A stretch of 64,000 nt of DNA from the NCBI RefSeq assembly GCF_001039355.2, contig NW_019775665.1, positions 1-64,000 on the forward strand, read 5' to 3'. The position numbers and the translations under genes are program-made. This DNA comes from Lingula anatina (lineage: Eukaryota > Brachiopoda > Lingulata > Lingulida > Lingulidae). The stretch's first letter is position 1, and each line of letters opens with the position of its first letter. Shown here in pieces: positions 35,024-47,486 of the stretch. A model generated the notes under the pieces. That model was not told where the DNA came from. It made no database searches and saw only the letters and a list, made by a program, of their open reading frames with translations.

Positions 35024-35072
<49 letters not shown>

Positions 35073-35739
35073 GGGGGGCAGGGCCGTAGCCTGAGCAAAA
35101 TGCCAGGGGGGGCAGTAAGCGGACACGAGGGGGCAAAGCCCCCTGAGTGGGGAGGTTGTGGGAGGGGGTGTCCCACGGTGTGGAAAAAATTTAAAAACTG
35201 TATGTATAATACTGCATTCTGGTGCATTTTAACTGTTATTTATTGCTCAATCANNNNNNNNNNNNNNNNNNNNNNNNNNNNNNNNNTTTGGGGGGGCAGG
35301 GCCGTAGCCTGAGCAAAATGCCAGGGGGGGCAGTAAGCGGACACGAGGGGGCAAAGCCCCCTGAGTGGGGAGGTTGTGGGAGGGGGTGTCCCACGGTGTG
35401 GAAAAATTTTAAAAACTGTATGTATAATACTGCATTCTGGTGCATTTTAACTGTTATTTATTGCTCAATCAGAAGTCAGAAATTGCGATTTTTTTGCACC
35501 TCAAATCCCAGGGGGGGCAGCTGCCCCCCCTGCCCCCCCGGAGGCTACGGCCCTGGGGGGGGGGGAGAGAGAGAGAGATTGACAAAGAACTCCGTCATTA
35601 ATGCGTGGGGACCACATATGTACAGAAGTTTACATGGAACTTATTTCGATGGTACAAAAATTGAACTTTTATGAATTTTTCATTTAAGATAGATTAATGG
35701 TTGTATGATCCCTTTACGAAACTGAAGAACACCTTTGTG

Positions 35740-35781
<42 letters not shown>

Positions 35782-36877
35782 GCTCATGCATTCTTACCTG
35801 AATATATCTTTGACGTGTCCTGTGCGTTTACACTGAAATAATATAATATAATATAATATAATATAATATAATATAATATAATATAATATAATATAATATA
35901 ATATAATATAATATAATATAATATAATATAATATAATATGTCAGCGTACATTCTTGATTTTGAAAAAAAGTCTATTTATAATGATATATATCAGATACCA
36001 TTAAATTTTTACAATAAATCTCTTCGAGTATGTTTTCCTTTAATTTGTTTTTTTTATCACTTTATAAGTTTTATTGTATTTTTTTAACACTTCATTATTC
36101 CATGCTTTATTATAATTATCATTTTGTGTTATCATTCATATAACTTTTTAATGTCATTTTAACATCTTATTTATCTATTATTTTGGTTTATAATTTTTAT
36201 TTCTTTCATTATTCTGTTCTATCAAGTTTAATCATTTTTATACTATTATTTCACGTTAACATTTTCATTACTTTTTTACTTTTCTTTTCCATCATTCTCT
36301 CTCCACCTGCTATACATCAATGAACTGAACGGAATCCTGCAGTCAGCATTTAAGCTATTTTAAAAATGGCTGCCTAAATATCACTTAATTTTCTTAATTG
36401 CGGCTTTGAAATATTAATCGTGGTTTGAGATATTTCAAAGAGAATGTATTGGACTTGTTGAGGATTATCGGCGTTTTGAAAGAAAACAATGGGTTATTAT
36501 GGCGCACAGTGTAGATAGTATTTCTACTCAAGATAACATTAATGGAGAATAACATGCAAAGCGCGAATTTAGCGACCGCACGCGACATAGAATGTCGAAC
36601 GTCACTTACGGCTACAATCAAGACGTTATGAAATTTCAAAGCTTTCTGTGTGACTTACTTTTTAATGTGTCGCAAATCTGTCCCAAATGTTTCCCAATTT
36701 ATGGCAATCAAACTAAAGCAGATATGTGTAGAAAAAAAACTACCAAACACCCATACCAGGGCTCAAAGTTTCTCCGATGCTAAATGAGAATTAAATCCCG
36801 GGGGGGGGGTAAACTATTTCAAGTTTCTTGGCCGATTATATAAATCCGCCAACCGCACAAACCATAAATGGCACAGG

Positions 36878-36964
<87 letters not shown>

Positions 36965-37703
36965 AGGAACGATAGTAAAATGTGTGGAAACAATAAATAC
37001 CCACGATTTTCTTTTAATCCCGAATACTTCACTGCTTCCCAACCACTCTTGATCGCATCAGCGAACATTGAAATAGATCTGGCGAATAAAAAATCTTTCA
37101 ATTTTCTTTCTTTTCAATTTGGAAAACAAGGTGAACACAGTGTGCAAGGAAAGGGGAAGAACACGACACTTCATCAAGTTAAATATTACAGGTTATCCGT
37201 CCAGGCACTTAATATCGGTCCGGCACTTTGGGCTACAGGTTAAATTAAGAGGAATTTTTTATATTAAAAAGCGTTGCTCAGGGCATTGGTTTGAGTCACT
37301 GATAAGAGCTCCAAAGAATTACATCTTATAGCTTAATTTTTCTTTTATATATTGGTCAACTGGACTTCAAGATTTTCAGCATTTTATTCATTTGTTGGAA
37401 TTATATTGTCACATGAAAACTTTACCTCTGAATACAATAAATAAATTCATGACACCGTTTGTTAGGAATTCAAATCAATTCAAAACAACGTTGTCTTCAA
37501 GGTCACTGTTTTGTGTGTTTGGAAAACGTTTATAGAGCAACTCCTGATTGTCTTGACAATGATTGTCATTGTCAGCGGTGACAAAAGCACATTTCGATGT
37601 GTCAGCTACATTTATTGCTGGTGAATCGTTCACAGCACGCTTTAGATTCTATTCACACGGTCGACAGTGAGATTTTAGAAAAGTCCAATTTTAAATTTTA
37701 ATT

Positions 37704-37741
<38 letters not shown>

Positions 37742-38139
37742 GTGAAACAGGACCTGGCTTCTTAACAGGACAAAAAAGCCGGTCACTTTTAAATTTGGTT
37801 TTCACTGTTATATCTGTCAGAAGATTCTAACTCTTGTGTCACAGCTACATGTTACCATCAAGAAAGTCTTCAAATTGACAAAAATATTCATAACTCGACT
37901 TTTTTTTTATCAACAGAAAACAATGTCAACTAATAAAAAGAAACAAAATAATAATAATAATAATAGACAAAATACTAAGCTCCACATCTAATAAGGCTAG
38001 TCAAACCCACATTCAAATATGTCGAATCCGTCAGTACAGTTTGTCATTAAAAACACATCTCTTTAAACACGTACCTTTGACCGTCGAAGGAAAAAGCAGC
38101 TGCAAGAAACAGAACGACAACTTTTGGCAGCTGAGCCAT
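31136..38139 (-). CDS. Large secreted Thr/Gly-rich repeat protein with CBM14-like motif (paralogue 2)
   Basis: Minus strand. Exon 1 is 38139-38075 (ATG; signal peptide starting MAQLPKVVVLFLAAA, ends in phase 2 with CAA AG as in paralogue 1). The giant exon is 34768-31136, about 1209 codons. Their phases do not join directly, so a middle exon is missing from my model (paralogue 1 has one of 140 nt). Order: TCQEPN...RCANG...PCAPGT...VC (CBM14-like, close to paralogue 1); Gly/Thr linker with two or three QIFxGG...GGQVTGGTATNT units; 15-residue T6GGRFPTQTG repeats; 11-12 Thr/Gly repeats of 26-34 residues; three two-Cys modules; 13-residue Gly/Thr/Ile repeats; Asn/Gly/Phe-rich end, stop TAG. Thr-rich tracts could be O-glycosylated. 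The single N at 33906 shifts the frame. No named homologue recognised. Confidence 0.75.
31160..31640 (-). repeat. Coding repeat, 39 bp (13 aa)
   Basis: About eleven or more units in the C-terminal part of paralogue 2, in two subtypes (with TTGTGT or GGTSTGT). All units contain G-T-I-G-T-I. The period is 39 bp, as read between repeated CAATGGTGCCAATGGTGCC words. Confidence 0.8.
31845..32773 (-). other. Three two-cysteine modules in paralogue 2
   Basis: Modules lie at about 32773-32581, 32396-32226 and 32037-31845, with Thr-rich linkers. Each shows the signature of the paralogue 1 modules: G-x-R-[IL] start, D-G-R or L-G-R, Cys-G about ten residues later, A-R-E or A-R-S, a second Cys in [RS]-C-x-x-G-Q. 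They differ by ending C-x-x-G-Q followed by a T-x-T-[VL]-G or similar strand. So the module predates the split of the two genes. Confidence 0.6.
32870..33905 (-). repeat. Coding Thr/Gly repeats, 11 full units plus part
   Basis: Each unit starts T-G-P-T-G, then T-G or V-T-G, T-I-G-G-V-V-A-P-G, N-T-V-T-T, and ends in G-Q or E-Q. Length varies from about 28 to 34 residues through extra TTG or NTG triplets. At the N-terminal end the array meets the single N at 33906. Confidence 0.85.
33906..33906. other. Single N that shifts the reading frame
   Basis: Upstream (minus strand) the frame reads the T6GG repeats and downstream the TGPTG repeats; the two frames differ by one base. The giant exon has one base too many (3631 after the first two bases). 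The N therefore marks a wrong-length join between two repeat arrays; some repeat units could be missing. Confidence 0.85.
33907..34110 (-). repeat. Coding repeat, 45 bp (15 aa) x about 4
   Basis: The nucleotide unit with CCAGTTTGGGTTGGGAAT recurs every 45 bp. The protein unit is six Thr, Gly-Gly-Arg, Phe/Leu-Pro-Thr-Gln-Thr-Gly. The array is nearly perfect and ends at the N. Confidence 0.9.
35026..35068. repeat. (TG)n microsatellite
   Basis: About 43 bp, ending at the left edge of the 35069 duplicate. Confidence 0.9.
35072..35560. mobile_element. G-rich TIR element, split by an assembly gap
   Basis: Left end GCAGGGCCGTAGCCT and right end AGGCTACGGCCCTG are inverted copies next to G runs. 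The 20-bp perfect palindrome GGGGGGGCAGCTGCCCCCCC lies at 35511-35530. With the overlap around the gap collapsed, the element is about 271 bp. It has no coding capacity. It is flanked by TG and GA microsatellites. Confidence 0.55.
35254..35286. other. Assembly gap, 33 N
   Basis: The sequence before it (35069-35253) repeats after it (35287-35471) at a constant offset of 218 with a single substitution seen. This is the same un-merged contig overlap pattern as at 21757. Confidence 0.95.
35741..35779. repeat. (CT)n microsatellite
   Basis: About 38 bp of CT dinucleotides. Confidence 0.9.
35837..35939. repeat. (AATAT)n microsatellite
   Basis: About twenty pentamer units without visible interruption. 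Confidence 0.9.
36880..36957. repeat. (TG)n(AG)n compound microsatellite
   Basis: About 40 bp TG followed directly by about 38 bp AG. The open frames here are the repeat read as protein. Confidence 0.9.
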
Positions 38140-38278
38140 TTTGTCTTTGAGGAGTCCTCACGTAACCAGATAGTCGAAATAGTCAGCACGTTGTCCAGGG
38201 GTACGATGTCTCGTTCTAGATCCCTCCGTCCCTCACGGACTGTCAGTCCTTTAGTGACCAAGGCGAGTCTTGTCCACC

Positions 38279-38289
38279 GTTTTATTAAC
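38279..38289 (-). promoter_or_regulatory. Possible TATA-like box of paralogue 2
   Basis: TTAATAAAACG on the minus strand, about 145 bp upstream of the ATG at 38139. This is about the same distance as the TATA-like word of paralogue 1. Weak on its own. Confidence 0.25.
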
Positions 38290-41200
38290 TGGTCTCCCAC
38301 GGCGGGATGAGTGACCCCGTGGTTCCTTCAACGTCGTGACTGTTTGGGGGGTGATTAAAATGACCACGCGAGCTGACCGGCCGCGTAATGGCTAAGGAGT
38401 GTCCGGAGAGAGAGAGGGCGGGTCTGCAGCTAGCTCTCCAAGCTGTGCCTCCGTGTTAGCATATCATGTTTATTCAAAGCAATCCAGGGGTGATGGAGTC
38501 TGTATTTCTGTCATGCTATGAGAAGAGGGCTTGCACAATATTTATATCAGTATTTTGAACGACATGCGTTAGTTAGCATGTTATTTGTTGTACGATGTGA
38601 AGAATATCGAGGGTTGTAGCTGAAGTGAAGAAGAAGAGACTTCTTAAAATTCACAAATCATGATACTGTGTAAAGTCAAAGCAGCAAACATTTATTTTAT
38701 TGAAAGCGTGGGAAGGTGGGGTGGGGAGGAGGGAGGACTAAAGGGTGCACTTCATGTTGAATTTCTAAAACGCAGATATGCGTTAGGTTTTTAGCATGTC
38801 ACGATTTGTACCTTTAGAGGGACGACATTTTTCATACTTCTGTCCAACCTTTGACAGCTGTCATAATTTTTGTTTGTTTGTTTACTCGCGTGCATTTTCC
38901 TACTCTGATATTTTTAAGATGTGTTTTAAATGGTTTTCACCCCATGAACTCTGGATAAACGAAATATTTGGAGTGTTCTTTGCTCCAAATGCAATTAATC
39001 TACTAGTAGAAATGACCGCTTGAATACGTCATTATCAGAAGTGACTAGCTGTTTAAGATTAACCCAGATGTGACATTTAGAATATAGTATCTTTGTTGAT
39101 AATATCTTAATAATTACTGATTCACTCATTTGTGATTTCTGACAATGGCGTTAATTGTGTCTGTCACTTCCTTCATTTACCCCTTCCAACGAGAAGAACG
39201 CATTTTTATTATCATTTCACTATATTGCACAAACAATTGGGACAATCCAAATATGGTCAGGAATAAAAAAGTAGAACTTTTTTCAAAATAGCCTTTGGCT
39301 AGGTGCAAATTAGTTTCGTATTCTAATTCTTTCTTTCACTTTTGTATGCTCTATAATAGTCATGAAATTGGGTGAAAAAAGAACGAAAGGCACACACCTC
39401 TGGTGCCATCTCCTTTTTGTAAATAATGTCCTGCTTTTTCTTTCCTTTTTTCTTTCTTTTACGTGTTTTTGCCCGCGTGGACACCTTAACCTCAAATGAC
39501 ATCCACCGTTACTGTCATGATACACAGGAATAACAAATACATTACAGTAGCCATTAGGAGGCGAGTTTTTTTTATGTGTCAGATGGACATCGCAACGATT
39601 ACACGCCCCATGCTTTTTCGAAGATCAAGCTTCTGTCAACTTCTTCGGCGAATTTTTAAACAAAAGACTATTAAAACATAAATTTACTTTTTTGCATTAC
39701 TACATACTGATAATAGCCTTTGTTTAATATGAATTCCTTAGAACTGGCAGGTAAGCGTTTAAAGGTATAGAAAAACACATAGGATCTTGTCTTCTTCAGC
39801 ACATTGATAGTGCTGATGATAAAGCTATCGGTGTAGGATCATAAAATTGTGGTTTGGAGACGAAATCTTTGTAAATGATGCCCATTACCCTAAGATACCG
39901 TCTCCTTTAGACCACTTGTAGCAGTAGACGTAGCAGCTCTTGACTACAAGGGAACACATCATAGGTGGCCTGCCGCTGAGGTGGTGCCTACACCATGTCA
40001 ACATAGAGGATTCAGATTCAGATTTATGCCTCATTATTATTATTTATACATTTTAACTATCAAAAACACGGCTGCAAGCATAATTTATCGCCCCCTTTCT
40101 TTTTGTCGTTTATTTATTAATAATTGTGGTTTATTTCACGTCGTGCAACCACGCCTGTCAAGTTGCCAGGTTAGTGCCCGTGTCTTCCACTCCTGACACG
40201 ATAATTTAGATGACCACTGACAGAGCCCTTGGAACGTTGCAGGAATGATGTCATACTGCCCCCAATACAAACAGTAGATGCATAGCGTATAACAGTGATC
40301 TGGGCCGAATTATCCGAAACCGCAGACAAAAGACATGTGTATTATATCTTTATGACTGCTCCGCCCCAAATTACCACAAATATCGCACCATCATTCTCAC
40401 CAAGTAACAAAGAACACAGGGTTTTGGTTGGTAGAATTGTGGCCAATTAAGGCCACTTTTATTACCTCACTAATGAATTCCCTTAATTTTACATTGCAAC
40501 TAATTATTGCCAGTATTCATATTTAATATAATGAAATCCAAAATTAAAACAGACATTTCATATTTAAGACAAATTATCCAAAATGTTGTTTTAAATAATC
40601 ATGAAGCATCAGTCATAGTTTTGTATATATAAGGAACTGCACCCGTTGGAATTGCCTTGGATGATTCACATTTATGACGGTATGGCACACGACTTGGGAA
40701 TTAGGTTGTTCCCATCCCGATTACCTTTTGCCCTCCCAATGTTATCAGATAGAGAAGAGTGGACAATGAAGAGATACAATGGCTAGTTAGTTTTTGTCAC
40801 GAGGCGAGAACAAAAGACCTCTGAAGGACCACGGCCATGGTCGGCCCACTGCAAAACAAAATATCCTCCTATCTTGATGTAAAGGACACTTTTATATGCA
40901 CGGTCAAAGGATGTATGATTTCTGAAGACGTTCGTTTGGCGTTAGCGTCTCCAAGACGTATGAGAAAATGTTTGCGTTTTTAGTAAAACGTTATCAAAAC
41001 GTCTTTGGAATACTTCAGTAAGGCACACAAAGCAGGGCATTATATCGGATATCAGATATAATTCCTTGCACAAAGTGAGCAGTCTAACAGCCCCAAGAGT
41101 GTGCTTGAGTTGATGTATGTAAAACACGTCAGAATTTAGTCAAATGGTTGTTCATATATAAAGAATAGATCTACAGGAGAGCTAATCTTGCCGCATAATT

Positions 41201-41796
41201 AATAAATAAGTCAAAGACAGTCATTAAATTAGATATATACGAGGGGCGTATTTCTATATATTGTTGCCACAGAGAGCCACATGGTATTGTAAAGAACTTT
41301 CTCAAATTTCATTAAAAAGTTGTACTAGTAATCGTAATTATGCTGGTATCATGCCTTTTGATAGAGCAGAGGATCTGTCTATTTAATCAGGAGAGTAATT
41401 TTCTACAGCATTTTATAACAACCGACTGATCTTTGCTAAGATCTTCCGAGGTTCACGTAAACATCTGATTGAAACACATTTGCTGAATATAGTAATAGTT
41501 GTAAGGGGGAAAAAAAGAAAAAACAAAAAAACAAAAAACAAAAAAAGAAAAAACAAACAAAAAGAAAACAAAAAAAATATATAACACTTGTAAGTATAGA
41601 TTGCCACTTGTTCTTGGCATAGATTACCACTTCTCAAAAATCCAGCTGGATTTCAGTCTTTCCCCTGTTCATTGTTGTGTCTTGCAAACGTAGCCAAGAC
41701 ATTTCTGCACGTTTGTTGAAAACCGTTAAAGACGTCATTATTTTACACAGAAGGGGTGAGGGTAACGATCTCAACGCGTTATTTATTATCATCACT

Positions 41797-41799
<3 letters not shown>

Positions 41800-41843
<44 letters not shown>

Positions 41844-41863
41844 TATTATTATTATTATTATTT
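41800..41863. repeat. (TAA)n followed by (TTA)n
   Basis: About 42 bp TAA then about 20 bp TTA. The two halves are complementary and could fold into a hairpin. Confidence 0.85.
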
Positions 41864-43020
41864 GACGTGAATATGAAGTATTGACATCTTTGTTTATTGC
41901 AAATCTTTGATATGTACTCCAAACGTCTTGAGACATCTATAAACCGTAGCGGCGACGTTCCCCGTATGTAATACTTTTCTGCTTTTATGAATTATTTAAG
42001 ACGTGCCAGAATTCTTCAAGAAAAACATCACCTGGATGTTTTTATGACCCGAAATGGTGGGCTGGGAACATTCCATTTATCACGTAGAGATAACCCACCT
42101 AGCCTGCAAAGTTATATCGTGCCATGTTGTGATAATACAAGAGCACGTATTAATTAACGTGTCACTGCATTAGAATGAACAAAGAGGCTGGCATATACTT
42201 TAATTGGAGGCTCACTGTTAAAATGAATTTTAACTAGAACAATGGTAACTTCTGTAAGTATTTTCATATTTTCGCTGGCGCTTGGGCAATACCGACGATG
42301 ACCACCCTCGGTCATGATATGAAGGACAAAAATTTCCATACATCACGTCTTTCCAATTATGCAATTACTGAGCAGTGCCCTAATTTCTTACTTGATTAGT
42401 TAATTCCTCTCTCATGGAGGGGCAGTAGTGACTAGAGTGCCTTGGAAGAGTACCTATCTTGTTTGTGCGTTCTTCTGTGGCGTATTTATGGTATTGGGCT
42501 CGGGGAAGCGACATAAATTTTGTTACACAAACCTTAATTTATGCCACATCAAAAAAAAATCGTTTTCTCTCATTTTTAAACTTTCCACAAATCAGAAAAA
42601 AAGATGCCTTTGAAAAGTAGAAGATCGTCTGTTTTAAATCCCCTTGACCTTGCTCAAGAGTGAAACATGATATCTTGTTAACCGAGTTGATCGAGTTTGT
42701 TTTTTTGCTGCGAGAGAAAACATGGTACTTGTGAAATGTGCACAACAACACCACTTATCATCTAGGACAAATTGTGACAACACTTCTTGTCTTGGCGGAA
42801 ACCCTTGGCGTCGCACAGACGCAGGGCATGGATAAATGGACAATAAAGAGTGGACTTATATGCCAAGAAGTTGAATGAATCTAGAAAATTTGGGGAGAAA
42901 TGTGCTCGCATTGAACGACTACAAGATATACAAACCATTAAAGAAAATAATCCAAAGCTTGTCATTGTTGAATGTCGAGTAAGAGCACGTACTCATATAT
43001 TGACGGGCGCGCACGCAACG

Positions 43021-43060
<40 letters not shown>

Positions 43061-45901
43061 TCTTTGCTGTTCTTCATACTACCCTGTTTTACAGTGAAGT
43101 AAATCACGCTGTCAGACCATTCTCCATACATCATCGTCAATTAAAATTAATCAAATTGCTGATTCATAATTAAGATATTTGTCAAGTTCTCACATAGCGT
43201 CCCTAAGTGGTGTCTATATCTCTGACAACAGTCTTTGTGTGCTACAGACAGAGTCCATTGTTTTGCTGATAAAATACAGAGATATTGATCATATCAGAAA
43301 GTTCAAGATCTGATACTGGTTTGGACAAAGTTAAATTTTATAAACTTAGGATACATATTACTTGGTGCATGGCTACTGGCCACTTCAATAAGCAGGTCGC
43401 AGTTGGGTTATGATTACGTCATTTTATGCCTTAATAGACGGTATAATTAAAATTTTGAAGATTCGCTTTAACAGGTCGTTGATACTTTTTGCATGTGATC
43501 CCGCATTCCTTGTTCTCCTGGCCTGCATCATTATAAAGACTCCTATTTCATGCATATTCATTCTAGTAATTGCAGCTGAAAAAAGAGAGCCTCCCGCGCG
43601 AAGTTAAAGACAACAGGCTTTCTTTTTCAGGTGGATTATATTCCAGGGATAATTTGCTACCCCTTTGTCACTACTTGGAGATCGTGGGATATCTGACACA
43701 GTGATGTCTTTTTTCATTTGGAGATTAAATCCCGGCGGACACAAAAGCCTTTTATAACGCATGGAGTGCTCTACCAGGGCCACAGATTGACTTTTCTCAG
43801 GATATTCACAGATATGTCTTTAGATAAATAGACAGTCATTTTACTATCTCTGGATTTCCCATTTTTCCCTGTATAATCTGCCACCCTGGTAGAGGGTAGG
43901 TGTGCCCAGTGTGTGAGCCTCAGAGAGGTTAATAACACTGGGGTGTTCGGAATTAAACTTGGGGTGGGGAGATTGGGGGTCGCACAAGGTAATAGAACTC
44001 ATAATCTTGTTTTGCTCTACATGTTCGTATACCAAGAAACAAGATTTATTCTTATATGGCGCATTCCATATCGTATCAAAGGTTATGAAAAAATTACAAA
44101 TTTCTTTAAAAAGCATAAACTTATTAATCTAAAAGAGTAACTAATTGCTCAGAATGCTTCATTTTTAAATTAAAAAATAAAATGATAGGGTTGGAAGATG
44201 TAGAACAAAATCTTACAGTATCAGTTTCTATATATAAAATGTTAGTCTTAACAGTTTTTGCACTTTCTTATCAATAGGCAAGTATTCCATATCCCTGGTG
44301 CTTATATTGTGTATTGTATATTGTCCGTTCCCTATAAAACGTCTTAGCTTTTTCTGTTTAAAACATAATGTTCTAAGCAAAATAGTTTAATGGGGGTTGA
44401 GAAATGCCATAAAACTAGACTTATCATTTAATTCTTATTTGAGGCGGGGAGATATGTCTTACGTCATCCTGTCTGCCTCAATCCATCACTGCCTCGTGTT
44501 ATGTGACACCCGCCAGGGTCATTGGTCTGCTATGACAGGTGCCCGTCAGCCCATACTGCAGGGTTTTAACATGACTAGAATTATGTGGGTTATAGTATAG
44601 GAGAGAGGGGGTGGGGACAGGAGAGGCACCCCCCTCCTCCCTTAGCAGACTTCATATGTGCTCTTCCTTTCTACACTAAAATGGTTGAGATAAATATTAA
44701 ACCAAGCACCAAAACCATTTCCAAGGTACCCTTTGTGTAACGGCCTACAAAATCACCCCCCGTATTTGTATTTGTTTTCAAAAAAGTATTTCTTCCTTTT
44801 CCAGATAGGTCGAAGTTTTCTCCTCTTCACTTTAAAGTCTACCGTCCTCTTCAAACAGAGCTATTCGTAAAGTTTAAGGTTCCAGTCAACAGTCATTGTA
44901 CCAGAGAAGATGAATGGCCGGCCGGGCACTGTTTACGGCTTACTTCGAGCATTACTCACGCGGAAATGTCGCCGATTGTTGCCTGCATGGAAACAGGAGT
45001 GGGGATAATGGCTTCTCGACATCACGATTTAGTTTTTTTTATGTCTTGATCTTTGATCTGCTTAGATAACATAGTTTATTAACCACCAACGTTATTAACA
45101 GATACTTGAGTTTTAAAAAGTTACTACGAAATTCCAAATCCAGTTTTGTCTTTAATGATATTCTTGAATTTGTTCGTGGCATATCTGAAACTACTACGTG
45201 TTTCAAAGGTACATGGCATAATATTTAGTTTATAAATGGTCTTTTTAAACAATTACAATTTTATTAATGTAAAGGTTATTTCGTTGTTCATTTGAACTCT
45301 CTATAGTGTTCTGAAAGTGGTGCATTTTCATTTCAGAGAATCAGGTTGAAGGAATGGAAATCACGACTTGCTATGATGTTTACAGAACCAGCGTTCGACC
45401 ATGCTTTAACGAATTCCGACGAAGTTGCATAACAAGGCGGGATTAAGTTAAAGGTCATGGCGGACCGGTAGCTAAACCAGACCTCAGCACGCTTGTATTT
45501 TTCTGTGGTATGTAAAGGTGACAGCTACTGTAGAATACGGTACAAATGAGAGGTGAATATTAACTACATAGTGATGGTGAAAACACCATGGTTGTAATGG
45601 TCACTGGCACGCTCAGGTAGATTGAAGGGCGCTGTCTGTAACACGAAGGACAAGTGTTTAAAAAATGGGGGAAAAATGGAGATAAGTGGACATAAACAAT
45701 TCGACTAATACATGTAGGCAGAGTTTGTGTACATTTCCAGACCATCCATCAGCGTAAATTCCACTGTTTTTTGTCTTTGTTTTGTTTTTACCATTTACAT
45801 TTGTCTTCTTTTGTAAGAATGAGAGTGGCACTGCATGTGTGCCGGGGGGGTGGGGTGGGGTATACAGACGGCTGGACAGTCGGATAAATTGACAACTACT
45901 T

Positions 45902-45985
45902 AAGACTGAAATACAGAGCAAAGACAGAGGGACAGACACACAGACAGAGGCAAAGGTAGACAGAGGGACAGACACACAGACAAAT
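45902..45985. repeat. Short tandem repeat
   Basis: Two copies of GACAGAGGGACAGACACACAG at about 45926 and 45959 (near-identical) with GACAGAGGCAAAGGTA between them. Confidence 0.7.
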
Positions 45986-47327
45986 GGGTGAGTAAGTAGG
46001 CGGGAAGACATGGGCAATAAACTGACCAGTAACCACACGATCAATCAACTCTCGCACTGACCACCACAAACATGGCCAAAATGACCAAAATGACCAGCCC
46101 CCACCCCAGGCAGGGATCGCGTCCAGTGTCCGTACCAGCCCGTGGTCAGAGAAGACAGGTGGTCTTGTCAACCCATGAAATAATACCACACGCTGGTGAC
46201 ACTTTTCATATTGATGATCATATTTATTATCCTTGGCCGTAAAAATACTGAAAAATAACCTACGTTGCTAGAGCATACTGTTTCTTATAGCCAAGGAATC
46301 ATATGTTTTTGTCACGGACGCTGGGCAGGTCTTTTGTACCAGGCCATTTGTCTTTGATTTTATAACTCTTGCGTTGGGAAGACCGCAATTTCGTTGTAAT
46401 TTTGACGTTTATTAGCATTCTTCGCGTGCCGGTCATTTTCGATTGTTGTTAAATCGACCACAAAGTTGTAATAGTCTCAAGACAAGAGTTTAACTTGTTC
46501 TGGGCCGAGGTTGGTGGGGTCTCACACGACAGCCCCCATGACCAGACCCACACTGAGGCTACAGCGTCCATCTCCTGTTTCCATTTTGGACGTTAATGAC
46601 TTGTGGAATATAACGTACGTGTACCGCCTGTCCTGTTCCTTTTACGCCCTCTGCCTTCACATGCCTACCTCTATATTGCCACGTTTCTCTTGATTTAACA
46701 TGTCTCCGTGTTAATAGATTATTGATTTTAATAAAACGAGAATGCTTGAACAAAATACTCTACCCGACATTCTATGTTTATTGTCCAATTATTATATGCC
46801 AATTTCCTTTAAAATTCACAATGTCACAGCAGACTGTCAATGAACACGTAATAAAATAATTTAAACAGCACAAAATGTTTTTTATATATATTTGGAGGCT
46901 CTTTAAACTGCTCGAGTACAGTACATGTGATTTAGAATACAATGTCGTTCAATGTAAACGGCGGGTTAGATAAACTGTGTGAACACAACTTAAAAGTCTT
47001 AATGGTTGTAAATTTTCACGACAATCATTTTTGTAGGGGTCTGCATTTTTGTATTACTTCGTTTACACATTAAATTATGACAGGCACACCATGCGCATTG
47101 AGTGGGTTTTGTTAAATTGATTTTTTTTCACATAATGTAATTGAATGTTTTCAAATAAACTTTGTTCTGTAATTGGCAACCGATACGCGATTTGCATTTG
47201 CTGTGCACAAACATTTTAACTGAATTAGTGGCAAAGAAAATACGCTGAAGATTCACATCTCAATATCCAAACTAAATCTATTTATTTATTCACCTCCTGG
47301 GTCTATAAACATGCATGTAGCGTCCAT

Positions 47328-47486
47328 CCACGCTCGACTGTCACCTTGATTGGCTTATCAGTCTGGTTAATAAACTAAAAAAATAACAGAAAACGACTTT
47401 AGAACATACTTCTTTACCATATCACTAAAAAATCAATAAAAATTGGCTAAGTTTTCAAACACAATTTTCATGACAGTCGAGCGTGG
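47328..47486. repeat. Inverted repeat, 16-bp perfect arms
   Basis: CCACGCTCGACTGTCA at 47328-47343 and its reverse complement at 47471-47486, 127 bp apart. It lies just upstream of the contactin 5' UTR exon. It could be a small TIR element or a fold-back near the promoter; no clear target-site duplication was seen. Confidence 0.6.

Larger units (their letters stand above)
34769..38074 (-). other. Intron region of paralogue 2, middle exon not found
   Basis: Between the giant exon and the signal exon. It contains a TG tract (35026-35068), a TIR element broken by an N gap, CT and AATAT tracts, TG/GA tracts at 36880-36957 and a T run at 37711-37740. No sequence like the 26398-26259 exon of paralogue 1 was found. 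A weak candidate lies near 37085-37045 but its donor is poor. Confidence 0.5.

Noticed and set aside
35245-35473. G-rich duplicate as a biological tandem duplication
   Set aside because: The duplicate begins and ends at the gap edges, so an assembly overlap is the simpler explanation.
37045-37085. Candidate middle exon of paralogue 2 (SISMFADAIKS in the right entry phase)
   Set aside because: Acceptor is fair but the only donor in the needed phase (GTTGGG) is weak, and it does not resemble the exon of paralogue 1.
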